The translations under genes were made by a program, and so were the position numbers. Positions 1-15,721 of a stretch of DNA of 64,000 nt are shown piece by piece. Numbering within the stretch: position 1 is the first letter of the stretch; each line of letters begins with the position of its first letter. Origin of the DNA: Fusarium oxysporum f. sp. lycopersici 4287 (lineage: Eukaryota > Ascomycota > Sordariomycetes > Hypocreales > Nectriaceae); contig NC_030989.1 in NCBI RefSeq assembly GCF_000149955.1, positions 911,356 through 975,355 of the forward strand. The letters are read 5' to 3'. The notes below the pieces were generated by a model, which made no database searches, was not told the DNA's origin, and was given only the letters and a program-made list of their open reading frames with translations.

Positions 1-1655
<1,655 letters not shown>

Positions 1656-4600
1656 GGTGGGGGTATTAGATGAAGCTGAAGAGGATGGATAGAAGACCGC
1701 AAAAGGCACAGAAATATGCAGACGCCGACAACAATGGAGCGACGGGGGGAGAAGAAGTTGTACAGAACAACAAGAAGACAGCGAGAAGATCAAAGTCTCG
1801 TGGTTGCTGTAGATATTGACCGCGATTGCAGAAAGTGAGGTGGCTTCAGGAGTCTGGCAGAAAAGGAGGCGGTAACGGATGGATGGCGGGGCTAAAATTA
1901 TTTTGGGTCCCCTCGACCCTCCTAGCCTCCCTTAGTTGGGGCCCCACCCACGGGCCCCTGATAGATGGTGGGTGTGGGTGGTCTGGTTCTAACATGGGAT
2001 TGGATGATCTATGTGATATATTTCTCTGGTTGTTGGTAGCACAATCAGGGTCAGAGTCATGATAAAGACAGGGACTCTCAGTAAAGGAGATTATTTTCAA
2101 TCCAGCTTGGGTCATGGATGTGCTTACACCGGACCTGCATAAAAACGTCAGTTTTGCAGCGGTTACTTTGTAGTGTAGCTACCTAGATTAGAGAGGATCT
2201 GTTGTGAAAGGCAATCTCACTGCCAGGCACATTGACAGATCAACCTTGTCGCCCAAGCGAGGAACTGAAAGATAGCCTCCACTGTCTATAAGGGTCCTTC
2301 GACGACCAGCCCGCCCTGGACAGTTGCCAAGATCGCCTTCGACAGTAGAATACGAATATGACAACTGGCTACAGTAGTCGCAATATTGATATTGCATGAA
2401 ATCTTAATCGATACGCTATTCGACCTATGTGTAACGGACACTGTGCCATGAATGGGGACAATTAGCCTCTTAGCAACTGTCGGGGTGGCTCCCGTCCTCT
2501 CGACTCCGCCAAGATTCCGTCAACTCCAATATCAGAGGAGCGCTCCGAGTACCATGAGGCTGATCTTGCATTAATCCGATACCTTGGTTTGATATATTTG
2601 AAACCTGCGTTCCCAGAATAATCAACGCATTGCCAACTTTATTGCTGCGGTTTGTTAGAACTTCGGAAAATGATGGCCAACGGCATTCAAAGATCCCACG
2701 CGATGAATTCGATAGTCTGTTGGTACTGTACAAAGCAGGTCCACAGAGTCTTTTGCTGTAATTTCCTAAGATGAGATGTAATTCAAGGCTCCATGGTAGA
2801 TAAGATAATCACCGTCAAGAGCGTCTTTGACTGGACAATTGAGCACACTCCTAGTCACTCTATGCCACTGGCCAATCCAAAGCACGCTCAAGACTTGATC
2901 TCAATTTCTCTTCTGACCATCACCAAATTAAAAACGAAGCCACAACTCGATGCTTATATCCGGGTTGGAGTAACTGTATGTATGTGTATCATTCTTGTCT
3001 GAGATCTGGGCTGAAGCTCGTTAGACGTGGCAAACAAGCTCGTGTTCCAGAATAACACGTATTTCGTGCAATCCGAGTTCTTCGCAATTCCTTGCAAACA
3101 ACTGCCAGGAAAATGTCACTGGCTGTTGCTGACGGTCAGCCTGAGAAGCACACATGAAAATATGTAATGTCAGGGGTAGTTTGCAAGACGGGTGAGTGGG
3201 GGATTCTAAAGCAGCGATGTACCTGTACAGTGCAGCATGAATTCAGCTTTATCATGATAAGATACGGGATGTCCAATGATTGTCCAAGCAATTTCTATGA
3301 TCGAATCTCTTAGATGAAGTCTGTAGCAAAACAATGTTACTAACACGAAGCGGTCAACCGTTCAAGAATTATGCCTATAGTTGGTTCACACTAGTTGTTA
3401 CATGCATGTAACAAGCTTTCGCGTCTCCCTTCTTTTTTTGGCCCTTACCTCCGTTGGTCGAGCGATGATCGCGACTATTGTTTCCACAATATCGGCTCAT
3501 GTAAACCGACCTTGAAACTATTATGGTCAACATGCTGGAGCAACGAGATGAAGGGCTGGAAGGCCACGCAGAAGGCTTCGTAACCTTCGGTTAAGAAACG
3601 TCACTGGGCCCAGATATAGCAAAGGATCAACTGGCGGTTTGTGAAGTGTCTCCACCAGGCACGGCTGTTTGATAGCCTCTGACAGCATTGTATGGACTCT
3701 GAAACAGGAAGCAGATCAACCAGCCATCAGGATCGTTTTGGCGCTACTATGTAGTTTTATCAAGAGCCAACCGTGCGAGGCTTGCAACGCAAGGCTCGCC
3801 TCNNNNNNNNNNNNNNNNNNNNNNNNNNNNNNNNNNNNNNNNNNNNNNNNNNNNNNNNNNNNNNNNNNNNNNNNNNNNNNNNNNNNNNNNNNNNNNNNNN
3901 NNNNNNNNNNNNNNNNNNNNNNNNNNNNNNNNNNNNNNNNNNNNNNNNNNNNNNNNNNNNNNNNNNNNNTAATGTTTTTAGTAATGGGAACTCTAGAGTT
4001 GGTATCCACCATGAGCCAGCTTTGAACAATGCACGGCGAGTCGTGGCTCAACATGGTTACAGGGACCCCTTCTGGGTTTCCAAGGATTGGTACATTTCCT
4101 CAGCTCGGTTTGATATCTCACTGTATCTGTCTCCGTATGTTCTCTACATAATACTGTGGCTTTCTGACACGATCAAAATGGGTCCTTGGCCCCCTAACAA
4201 TGCTTAAGTGAAAGCCAAGTTCGGCAAACTGGGCCTTGAAGAAACGGCCCAAGATGATGGACCTCTGAGCCGTCTCGGCTGGATCTGCAGATATGTGGAT
4301 GAACTGGTGTTGAGATTCTGGTTACGTTTTTATGCCAAGCTGGATCTACCGATTAACTTGTTGGAGACATGACAAAGCAAACTATGATGGTTACTTCAGG
4401 CCACGGTAAGCTTTCTTAAGTGAAGATTAGGATTTTAACGCGCCACACAGTCTGTTTAACCAGCAGCTATAGTGCTAAAGGAAGTTGAAGGAGCATAACG
4501 AAGACCATAATTCAAGGTGGGTTGCCGAAGCTGTTCTGGCTGTATGTAGTTATAACTTACCTAGGTTATAAGCTCAATCATTCCGTGCCGCTGAAGGAAG

Positions 4601-6268
4601 AAAGAATGCTGTGTGTTGAATATCTGCCGCTCATGGCCAAGGCGCAAACCGAGACGAGATTAGAGTGACGCATGTTTCTGGTTGAGGAGTATTATACGAA
4701 TATAGACCGCGTAAGTGAGGGCCAGAACGTCAATGTCATGGGAATGCAAGAATGAAGCTTCGCAGTCCGAGGAATCGATAGACCGAATTAATTGCCTCAA
4801 GAGAATAGCTTGTGAACTTTACAGAACTCATGTATTATGCGAACCACACTTTACTTGTTCTTGGGTTTGTTTCCTTTACTAGACAGGATCTAGGTCTTTC
4901 CTGACTGTATTTAGACGAAAATGTCCAAATTCGAGATGGTTCCGGCAGTTGGAGGTTCGCCCAACGGGGGGCGGGGTGTGAAGGTCTCCATCGTTGACAG
5001 TTGACAGTTGGAGACACCTGAGGATAGATACCAAGTCGACACCAAGTTCTCGAAGATAGGCATTCTCTTCAAGAAACTGACAGCTATTAAAGGAACAGTG
5101 CTGATTGAATGGCTTAACTATTCTAGCATGCATTTGTTCCTTCTGTCGCTGGTTGATAGGTACCTACATCCAATAGTATCTTGAATTGAGCCATTCAGCC
5201 ACAAACATTCCTCCCTTGAACTTTCACCATCATCGCAAAGTCCAGATTCACATCGAAATGCAGTAAGCGCACAGTGCAAAAAGACCCCTCAGCTTATCTG
5301 GCAACGACAATTGGAGGGCGATCTTCCAACGTGGGCGGGATGATTCGCCAGGCTTGGCTCGGCCGTAACTAGCGGATGCCATTGAATAGAACCACATCAG
5401 CCAGTTCCTGTTGCAGTTACAGTATCTGTACACAGTACCTTGCATCCCTACAGCAGTTGCCCCTGTACACGCGTCAAATCAGCTTTTGCAGGCTTCGGGT
5501 GCCACACGGCTGGGCGTACCAGTACCTGAGCATGAGAATTGTCTCATTCCGTCATCCACTTTGTTCGTGTTCAACTGGCTGAAGGCTTAGTGCTAGTCAG
5601 TCAGTCACTGCAGGGTCGGCCACCCGTGCTGAGCTTTGTGGCTCCTCCACTAGTATGCATCAAAATGCTAATTTCAGAGGGGAAAACCCTTCCATAACAT
5701 TTTTCTGATTGCCGCGCCTCACCCTTGACTGATTCCTAGCTTGCCTTGCCTCCAACCAAAATAACAATAATAGCCCACACCACACCCCCTGGATGAGATT
5801 TGGAGATCTAGTCAACATTGCCTATTCCCCTTTTACCAACTGAAGTACCCTTCTTCATCCCAAGCCATCCCTCTCATTCCTTTTTTCATTTCCTCCCTCT
5901 TTCTTCTTCTTGTGCCAGAGACGACTTCTTGTCTTGCTGCCTTGTTTCTTCAGTCTTTCTCTTTACCCTATCCCTTGCGAAACCAAGCCACCTTGAACCA
6001 AAGTCCAAGGAGCTCAACGTTTTTTCGCCTTTTTTCTCTTCTTTGAGACCTTGTCTCTCCTAGGCCCCGCCAAATTGCATATCAAGCACCCCTCGCCTTT
6101 TCCGATTCTATTCCATTACAGGACTCGGCTGTCCGTCCGCTCGTTTGCGCGTCCCCCCTAAAATCTGTCTTCAAGGGGTCTCTTATCTACAACCACGACT
6201 TTTCTCGCCGACAGCCTCAACCATCTTCAATCGCATCCTTTACATCACCAACAACCAAATTAATCATA
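1656..6268. other. Gene-poor interval with an N gap; transporter 5' leader at its right end
   Basis: I see no supportable gene here. Open frames are short, lack family motifs and do not join through plausible introns. 3803-3969 is a run of 167 N, so a gene interrupted by the gap cannot be excluded. The right end (about 5800-6268) is pyrimidine-rich with TTTTTC and CTTC tracts and ends in ATCATAATG, which fits promoter and 5' leader of the transporter starting at 6269. A 16-codon open frame (ATG 5793, stop 5843) would be an upstream ORF if the transcript begins before it. Confidence 0.6.
3803..3969. other. Assembly gap (167 N)
   Basis: Run of N. The odd length suggests an estimated gap size rather than a default. 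Nothing can be said about its content. Confidence 0.95.
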
Positions 6269-7670
6269 ATGTCGGCTGACGAAAAGATCCGCGTCTCAGG
6301 CGAGACGCCTCGTGCGACCACTCCTGTTCTTCCAACGGTTAACCCCGGTCTCGAGAAGTCACAGTCTGCTCGCGCTTCAATTCACCCTACTTTCTATGTT
6401 ATGTCAGTAGTTTTCTCGACTATCCCACGAATTGACTTTACGATGCGCCAGAACCTTTGCTAACCACATTGTGCAGTGCATGGATTGGTTTTTCATCATC
6501 CGTCATCCTGTTCAACAAATGGCTCCTTGATACCCTCAACTTCCGTACGTTGTCAACATTATTGGGATGTATCTGCTCCTTTGCTGACAAGTCAACTCCC
6601 AGGCTACCCCGTCATTCTAACGACCTACCACTTGACCTTCTCGACAGTCGTCACTCAGATTATGGCCCGATGGACTCCTTACCTTGACGGCCGCAAGACG
6701 GTTAAGATGACAGCTCGCGTTTACATCCGTGCCGTTGTTCCCATCGGTATCTTCTTCAGCTTGAGTTTGATCTGCGGAAATTTGACATATCTCTACCTTT
6801 CTGTTGCTTTCATTCAGATGCTCAAGGCTACCACGCCCGTCGCCGTTCTCATCTCTGGCTGGATTCTGGGTGTTTCTGCTCCCAACCTCAAGCAGTTCCT
6901 CAATGTCTCCGCCATTGTTGTCGGTGTCATCATTGCTTCCATGGGCGAAATCCACTTCGTCACTGTTGGTGTGCTCTTCCAGATGGGCGGTATCATTTTC
7001 GAGGCTCTGCGACTTACCATGGTCCAGCGCCTGCTGAGCTCAGCTGACTACAAGATGGACCCTCTCGTCTCTCTGTACTATTTTGCTCCCATCTGCGCTG
7101 TCATGAACGGTGTGGTTGCTCTTATTTGGGAGATCCCCAGGTGCTCGATGGCTGAGGTTTACCACGTTGGTCTGTTCACTTTCTTCCTGAACGGTCTCTG
7201 CGCTTTTATGCTCAATGTCTCCGTCGTCTTCCTGGTATGTTTCCCTCGGCAATTCCCACGCCACTTCATACTAACTTGACTCTCAGATTGGCAAGACTTC
7301 TGCTGTCGTCCTCACGCTCTGCGGTGTTCTCAAGGATATTCTCCTGGTCATTGCTTCTATGATGATCTGGGGCACCCAGGTTACTGGTCTCCAATTCTTT
7401 GGCTACTCCATTGCTCTTGGTGGCATGGTCTACTATAAGCTCGGCTACGAGCAGATCAAGGGCCACATTGCTGATGCCAACCGACAGTGGGCTGAGTTTG
7501 GTGCTCGCAAGCCCATTCTCCGCAAGGTCACCATTATCATCGCCACCGCTTTCCTCATCTTCACCTTCTTTGGTGGCCTTGCTCCTGGTTACTCCTCAGA
7601 GGTTGATCCCACTAGACTGGCCAATGAGGTGTCCAACCGTTTCGGCATCAACGATGCCCAGCACGTCTAA
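6269..7670 (+). CDS. Triose-phosphate/nucleotide-sugar transporter family (DMT superfamily) membrane protein
   Basis: A 405-aa polytopic membrane protein of the TPT/DMT superfamily, whose members exchange phosphorylated sugars or nucleotide sugars across Golgi, ER or other membranes. Exons are 6269-6402, 6477-6544, 6603-7234 and 7287-7670, with frame kept across all three introns. The first 40 residues are hydrophilic. The membrane part begins at AWIGFSSSVILFNKWLL, the typical first TPT helix with its NKW motif, and about ten hydrophobic segments follow. Other family hallmarks are YLSVAFIQMLKATTPVAV (the conserved K-A-x-x-P region) and GKTSAVVLTLCGVLKD. The C-terminus (residues about 365-405) is hydrophilic. 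The substrate cannot be read from sequence. The nearest described relatives are fungal DUF250/TPT proteins. The start has a good context (ATCATAATG) after a pyrimidine-rich leader. Confidence 0.9.
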
Positions 7671-8442
7671 AGCTCTGTATTATATGGTGCCAATGGGAAA
7701 CAAGACCCTGACGTTTACTTCACGGGGCGAACGGCGATCTAAGGAACCTCTTTTCTATATCCGTTATTTCCTTATGTATTACGCCCAACCAAGTTGTTGA
7801 ACTTGGTCTGAATGTGTCCACAGTCGGATTGACTTGGCTCACTTTTCTGTGGATTGGAGACTTTTTGATATATTCTGTTTGATTGGGGAAGGGAGGTCTT
7901 ATGAAGTGTAAAGCCATAGAGCTGGGCGCAGAGCGCGAGGTAGCGGTCCTATGCATGAACCGCATCACGAAAGGTCTAATTGATGTGTAACTCTAGACGG
8001 CGTTTGGCCATAGACATGTAGAAACGAAACGGTTAAGAAAAACCTACCATAACAAAAGTTCATTGACCTATTTTCCCTCTCTTTCGTTTCACCGGGTTTA
8101 GTTTGTGCGCGTAATGTACGTTTTGACGGTAAATTTTGATTCATGTTATGGATTTCGTAAACCTCGTAGACATTCAACCGTCAAGAAAAGTCCTCAAGGT
8201 CTATTCAACACCTCATTGATGGCACCAATTCATTGAACTCCGCCAGTGGTATCCTTCGGTCGGGACAACACGTCCGTCCGATCCGCGTTGTATATTGACG
8301 CTACAATCACGCGGCAAGTAGAGATCTGGTTGTGATTTAAGAAACTTCATATTGAGCCCATAAAAACCGGCGTTCCTTAATGCCATCGATGCTCTGTACA
8401 TCCCGCCAACTCCCTAACCGTGATGGAGAAACGATTCCTTTT
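7671..8442. other. Intergenic, convergent 3' regions
   Basis: Lies between the transporter stop and the stop of the minus-strand eL27 gene. It should hold both 3' untranslated regions. No further coding signal is seen. Confidence 0.6.
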
Positions 8443-9186
8443 TTAAAACTCTGTGGTGGGTGGTTAGCAACGCTTCTAATTCAAATGCATGTCAAGAGCA
8501 CTAGGCGGGTTTTGATGCAGCTCTGCTCGGGTGGTATGGCGCAGCGATGGTATAACATACTGAGAGGGGTGAAGAACCATCGGTTCTTGCCGCTGGTGTA
8601 TCGCTCCTCGAGCACCTTCTTGACAGTCTTCTTGGCATCCTCGCGCTGGGAAACCTCCTTGAAGGTGTCGTTAGAGACGGCGCCCTTGAGGCCCTCGAGC
8701 TCCAGGGTGTAGCGAGTGGGCATCAAGTGGTTGTAGTTGATGACCTTGATGAAAGGCTTGATCTTGTTTCGCTTCTCCTGGCGGGTCTTGGACATGCGGC
8801 GGGTGATCTTGGAGGGGTATCGCTCAATGCCGGCAACCAGGGCGTGGCCGAAAGGGTGAGGCTTGTTGCCGTTGTCAACGGGCTGGATGATGACAACCTA
8901 TTTGAAGCATATCGAGTCAGCGAAATGTTTCCTTGAAGAAAACGACGGCAAGAATCGTTCCCATCATAGCATTCCTGCGAGTTCTGCGCTCCGTGTCTTG
9001 TCATATAAAACACCAATGACCTCTTCGTTTCAATCCCTTCCCTCAACGCTATCTTGCTCGGATGCTGCAGAACTCGGGAAATGCCATGGAACAGCAGTAT
9101 GAAATCTGTCGAGCGCGTCGTACCTTCTTTCCGGCGTATCTGCCGCGGGTGATGATGGCGACTCGGCCGACCTTGAGGAACTTCAT
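8443..9186 (-). CDS. RPL27: 60S ribosomal protein eL27
   Basis: Cytosolic large-subunit ribosomal protein of 135 aa. Exon 1 (9186-9124) encodes [21 protein letters not shown] with its KOW-like start. Exon 2 (8897-8561) encodes [19 protein letters not shown] through to WFFTPL. Reading straight on from exon 2 gives a tail unlike the family. A GTATGT donor at 8560, a GCTAAC branch site and a CACAG acceptor ending at 8451 join it to an 8-base last exon, 8450-8443. That exon completes the Lys codon and gives Phe plus stop, restoring the conserved TPLKF end. The start codon follows the first conserved residues and needs no upstream exon. The neighbouring NCE101 gene is divergent, 331 bp away. Confidence 0.95.
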
Positions 9187-9517
9187 CTTGTCCGGCGGTG
9201 TGTTGTCTGCTGGTTAGTGAAGTTGCGAGGAGTTGTCAAGACAAGTTCAAATTACGCACCAAAATATTTTGTGTGGGCTGGTGTGCAAGCGAGACCCAGC
9301 TAGTCACATGACAAGGTGCCTTCCATTTTTCGGAGTGTCCTGTGTGCTGAGGGGTCCGTGCATGAGGACCTGCCCTGAACTTTTCGAGGCACTCATTCTG
9401 TATTACCTAAGCTTGGTTGGCGGCTCCAATTGTTGGGATGGGTGTTAGGCAAAGCTCCCCCATTGAGCCACCTCACCTCATCATTGTTCATATACTTGAT
9501 AAGATAGGAATATCACG
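9187..9517. promoter_or_regulatory. Divergent promoter region between RPL27 and NCE101
   Basis: 331 bp separate the two divergent start codons. No gene is seen, so the interval should hold both promoters and leaders. No specific factor site is claimed. Confidence 0.5.
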
Positions 9518-9776
9518 ATGCCTGCACCAACATATATCATCTCCCGCGCTGCGGATCCAATTTTTGGTGTCTTGATTGGCCTGTCAGCCGCAGCAACCAG
9601 AATCAACCGCGAAGAAAAGGACAAAGGTCGAACAACTCAACAGACTCTTGAAGCTGCGCGACGGTAATCCCGCAAATTATTAGCTTGAAATAAGATAGAA
9701 ACTGACTACCAGCATAGACGAGTTGGACTTTCTTCCAAGTCTTCGTGATTATGTCTGGGCTCGCTTCGACACCTGA
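9518..9776 (+). CDS. NCE101: Nce101-family small membrane protein (non-classical export protein 1)
   Basis: A 69-aa protein in two exons, 9518-9663 and 9713-9776, with a GTAATC donor and a GACTACCAG acceptor. It starts MPAPTYIISRAADPIFGVL, continues with the short hydrophobic stretch IGLSAAATRIN and the family hallmark RINREEKDKGRTT, and ends WARFDT. The yeast relative Nce101 (Nce1) was linked to export of leaderless proteins. The family has one N-terminal membrane segment with a conserved R-I-N-R-E-E-K block just after it, which is what is seen here. The two exons join in frame and the stop falls straight after the conserved part. It is convergent with the TTC36-like gene, 84 bp between stops. 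The exact biochemical role of the family is not settled. Confidence 0.88.
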
Positions 9777-9860
9777 GTCACTACTGGTTTTGCCAACTTT
9801 CAAGATCTTAATGGCATGTCAAGCCTTTTTTGGATATTCTGTCTCATTATATACATGCAC

Positions 9861-10658
9861 CTAGTCACCAAAAGACGGACCATATTCCTTCTTCATTGCT
9901 TCTCGAACAATTTGTCCGCAGAGTTTGGCCGTTGGGTTGACACTCACGGCCAAGCCCTTTGCAATTGGATTTCCGTACCTTCCACCAAACGCTAGGTCTC
10001 GAGATGCAGCACCCTCAAAGTCGAGCTTTTCCCATTTGGATTCTTCAAGGGTCCCATCGATATCCAAAGAACGACTTAGCATTAGTCTGGCTGTTTTCAG
10101 ATATAATGCAGCTCTTTGCGTGTGAGCCATAGACAGAGTGCGTGCAACCTGAGGAGAAATAGGCATGGTTGGTGATGAAGGGGTGAGGAGTGCGATTGAT
10201 GCTTCGATATCGCTCAGTGCTGTGACAACAGCTTTTTTCCTTTCCGCCTGGTCGGGTGACTCAATTAAGGGCGCGGAGTTGTCTTTGGTATCGGAGAGCA
10301 TCATCGCATCTCCGTATAGCCGCCTGAGGATCTGTACACGGTTGTTTCTGGCGCTGGCGTAGTTGGGATGCTCAGCAATCATACTCTCAACCGCCGAAAG
10401 GCTTTGCTGATAACCCTTGACAGCAATATCTTTTCCTTCTTCAGATCCAAGACTCTTCAACTGGGTTTCAAGGCTCTGGATGGAACGAATAATATCTCGC
10501 TCCCTCTCGACTACTCGCTCATATATCGTGGCATCTGTGATGTTTGGGTCCCGTGGTAATGAGGAGTCGAGAATGATACCGGCATATGGGTTTGACTCCG
10601 GATCCTTGATTTTCTCGAGAATATTGATATCGTGTTTGCTTAAGCATACAGATGCCAT
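9861..10658 (-). CDS. TTC36-like tetratricopeptide protein
   Basis: A single-exon 265-aa protein. The N-terminal third is helical (ERERDIIRSIQSLETQL), followed by TPR-type helices such as YQQSLSAVESMIAEHPNYAS and ARNNRVQILRRLYGD. The C-terminal block RDLAFGGRYGNPIAKGLAV with NPTAKLCGQIV resembles the conserved end of animal TTC36, where a shared Asn-Pro-x-Ala-x-Leu-Cys segment closes the protein. TPR proteins act as protein-binding scaffolds. In animals TTC36 has been connected to tyrosine catabolism through 4-hydroxyphenylpyruvate dioxygenase, and the next gene here (from 11732) encodes that enzyme. The proximity is suggestive only. The start ATG at 10658 is the first in frame and yields the family N-terminus. 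Confidence 0.8.
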   Translation of the reverse strand: MASVCLSKHDINILEKIKDPESNPYAGIILDSSLPRDPNITDATIYERVVERERDIIRSIQSLETQLKSLGSEEGKDIAVKGYQQSLSAVESMIAEHPNYASARNNRVQILRRLYGDAMMLSDTKDNSAPLIESPDQAERKKAVVTALSDIEASIALLTPSSPTMPISPQVARTLSMAHTQRAALYLKTARLMLSRSLDIDGTLEESKWEKLDFEGAASRDLAFGGRYGNPIAKGLAVSVNPTAKLCGQIVREAMKKEYGPSFGD

Positions 10659-13006
<2,348 letters not shown>

Positions 13007-13420
13007 AAGGGATGTCTCTGAGATGGGGCATACCAATGAGGGGAAATCAAAATTGCATCACATATGCATATACATAACCATATTGCATGGGGAGGATTCA
13101 AGGAGAAACAAAATTTCGTGGAAGCATGAGACGAGTTTGCGATAGCATGTCATTATTGCAATACTGGACAGGGATAAACCACACCAGTGCCTACGAGCCA
13201 TTTGCCCATGGGATACTTAGACTGAAATGAAATAAAACTTGACAGAAACTTTAGTTCCTAATGCGCCACTTCGAGGTCGTTATTTGCGATGCTTACTCAC
13301 AGTATTTATGACATGGATGAATGTTGCCTCGTCTTTTGTTCGCTCCTGGGATTTCAACCTCCCTTCTCTCTTAAGCCACACATGATGACACATAGTTTTA
13401 CACACATACAGTCTCAACCT
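13007..13420. other. Convergent intergenic region
   Basis: 414 bp between the HPPD stop and the Ssl1 stop. Only 3' untranslated sequence is expected; no coding signal is seen. Confidence 0.6.
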
Positions 13421-14880
13421 CTATGTCATTACAACATCACCGTTGGTATATGCAGCTGTGCCGTTCGGCTCACCCGATGAGGCAGCGGCATCTGTCTTAG
13501 ATAATAAGCTCTGGCAGCCCGGGCAGTTGTGGACAACCTCATGGGCAAAGACGTCACAGTCGATGCAAAAGTGTTGTCCACACACTTCACATGCATATCG
13601 CCCGCTTTCACTGACACCCTTGGCTGTCTTTGGTGCGCCACTGTCTTCTCTAGACTTATCGGGTGCTTTGCCCTTTGGTGGCTCAGGAAATGGCGCTAAG
13701 CATGAAAAGCAAGCTGCAGAGCGGCTGGCTTTAGTCCAGGGCACTTCAACCCAGTTCCGTAACGGGAAGAGATGATGATATGAGCGGGCAAGATGAGTCG
13801 ATAGAATAAGGGTGAGGTCACAAGCTGGACACTCAGCTGGGATGCGGCACACACGAGCGCCGCAACGGGTGCAGAGATATCCCTCTCGGAACGGCCGATT
13901 ATGGCACGCGCAGTAACTTGTAGTCCCGTTAGGAACAAGTGTCCGGGACGGGAAGCCCATCATGAGAAGACTGGCTGTGCTCTGTTCAGCCGTGCGTGTC
14001 ACAGGGGGTGTCGTGGCTGCGAGGAAAAGTTCGCGGAAATGGACCTCGTCCATCGCGATATTGTATTGTGACTCATCACCGGCATTCGTTCGTGAACACA
14101 GATCAGCGCAAATAGCGACCTGGGCGGAAAGACCGACAATCGAGACACGTATTCGATCCGTGATCAGATTGCCAATGGTTTCATGGATATCGCCCGGGTC
14201 GCTCGATAGTAATGCGCCATAGATAATGAGTACTTCTCGTGTGCCGTGAGAAGGCGCATGGCTATAGCAAGTCAGTTTGACTGTTCCTCCATCGTGGCGC
14301 AGTTATAAACTCACAACAGAGCTCCTCGACACATCTCCAGAGCGTTCTGCAAGCTTGGGTTGCCTTGAGGATCTTCGTTCTCCAGCCCTTTCAGCTTTTC
14401 CAAGTGTTCTGTCGGGTTTCCTCCAACATCGCTAATCCTCACAGCAACACCATCTCGCATACCAATGATTCCTAGTTGAGAAATAGGATTTTGTTCAAAG
14501 AACTCTCGCACAAAGGCAGCCGCGTAGCTCAGCATGAGGCGATACCTTGTAGGTAGCAGATCCTTCTCGGTCATAGCGAAGGACATATCCAGCACAAGCA
14601 CCATATGCCGAATAATTCCTCTTTGTAGGGGCGTCGTATCGCGTAATAATCGCTTCCGCTTCTCAGCCTCAAGCGCTGTGAGACTCAGTATTCCGTCTTC
14701 TTCCTCTGGTAGATTCGTCTCCCAAGTTCGTTTCGAGACTTCCCATGCTCTAGCTGAGTCGCCTTTTCTCGATTTGGCAGTTTTTCCTTTCGCCGCTTGA
14801 GGATCGTCGTCTGTGACGCGGTGATCCATGAGATCATCATCCGACATGTCGGCGACATACTCGCCGTCAGAGTCGGCCAT
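13421..14880 (-). CDS. SSL1: TFIIH core subunit Ssl1/p44
   Basis: Subunit of the general transcription and nucleotide-excision-repair factor TFIIH; Ssl1/p44 binds and stimulates the XPD/Rad3 helicase. 468 aa in two exons, 14880-14315 and 14261-13421, joined through a GTGAGT donor and TATAG acceptor. An acidic N-terminus (DSDGEYVADMSDDD) precedes a von Willebrand A-type domain beginning RGIIRHMVLVLDMS with its D-x-S motif, then SQLGIIGMRDG and, across the intron, REVLIIYGALLSSDPGDI. The C-terminal half carries Cys-rich zinc-binding segments: CACHNRPFREGYLCTRCG, RIPAECPACDL and a RING-like CEVCGQHFCIDCD...HNCPGC. This is the p44 architecture at normal length. Confidence 0.95.
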
Positions 14881-15721
14881 GGTCGTGGTTGTTTAGGCCG
14901 TGCTTTGATCAGAAGACGGAGAGGCCGAGAGCGGTTTTGTTATAGAACAGAGTTGTAGAGTCGGAAGCAAGCCGATGGCTTGCTTTGGGAGCGGTGTTGG
15001 TTGAGAAGGAGAACAAAGAAAATGTTGATGATGGTGACGGAATCAAGTTCACAAGGCTGAAAGAGGTTGGCAGCCTTGCCTAAGAAGATCCACCTTGAAG
15101 TTTTAGAGTTGATCACCTAACCAATCGCGCAGTCGCAGGAAGAAGCTTGGTTAATCGGTGGAGTATGGCGGCGACCAACTGCTCCAATATAACAAAACAT
15201 CACTACATGGCATGTTATTCACATAGCTGATATTGGGATAATGTTAACAGTTCATCCAATTTAATTTAACTTCGATTTCTTATGCATTAGTCGCTCATCA
15301 GGGTATAACTTCGAAGTCGAAAACTAATAAATACTATATACAAGCTGGCGCGTAACAGGTCACTCTACGACAGCATGTAGAACCAAACAACCCAACAACT
15401 GTTCTTAAATCCAGGCCCATTGGCAAAACTGCAACGCGATCCTCCTTTCATATCTCACCATGAGTCGCAGATAACTCTTCTTGATGCAAATACCCAACCA
15501 TCGGTCTATCAAGTTGCGTCGCATAAATGGCCCTACAACTCAAATGAAAATCAACTTCGTTTTACTCCAGAAAAAATCGTATTCGTCAACGTGTGTACGT
15601 CGTTCGACCGTGAGCTCGGCCGCCGAGTGTAATGAGGGATATCGAAACCGAAAGAAAAAAAAAAGATACGCCACTGAACGCCGTCCCAAGAACAATACCG
15701 CCAAAATGCCCATGTGCCCCA
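14881..15721. other. Intergenic region upstream of SSL1 and downstream of CHS7
   Basis: 841 bp between two minus-strand genes. It should contain the SSL1 promoter (right of 14880) and the CHS7 3' untranslated region. It is AT-rich around 15190-15350. No coding signal is seen. Confidence 0.6.

Noticed and set aside
2470..2733. 87-codon minus-strand open frame near the left gene-poor block
   Set aside because: No family resemblance I could defend and no flanking exons.
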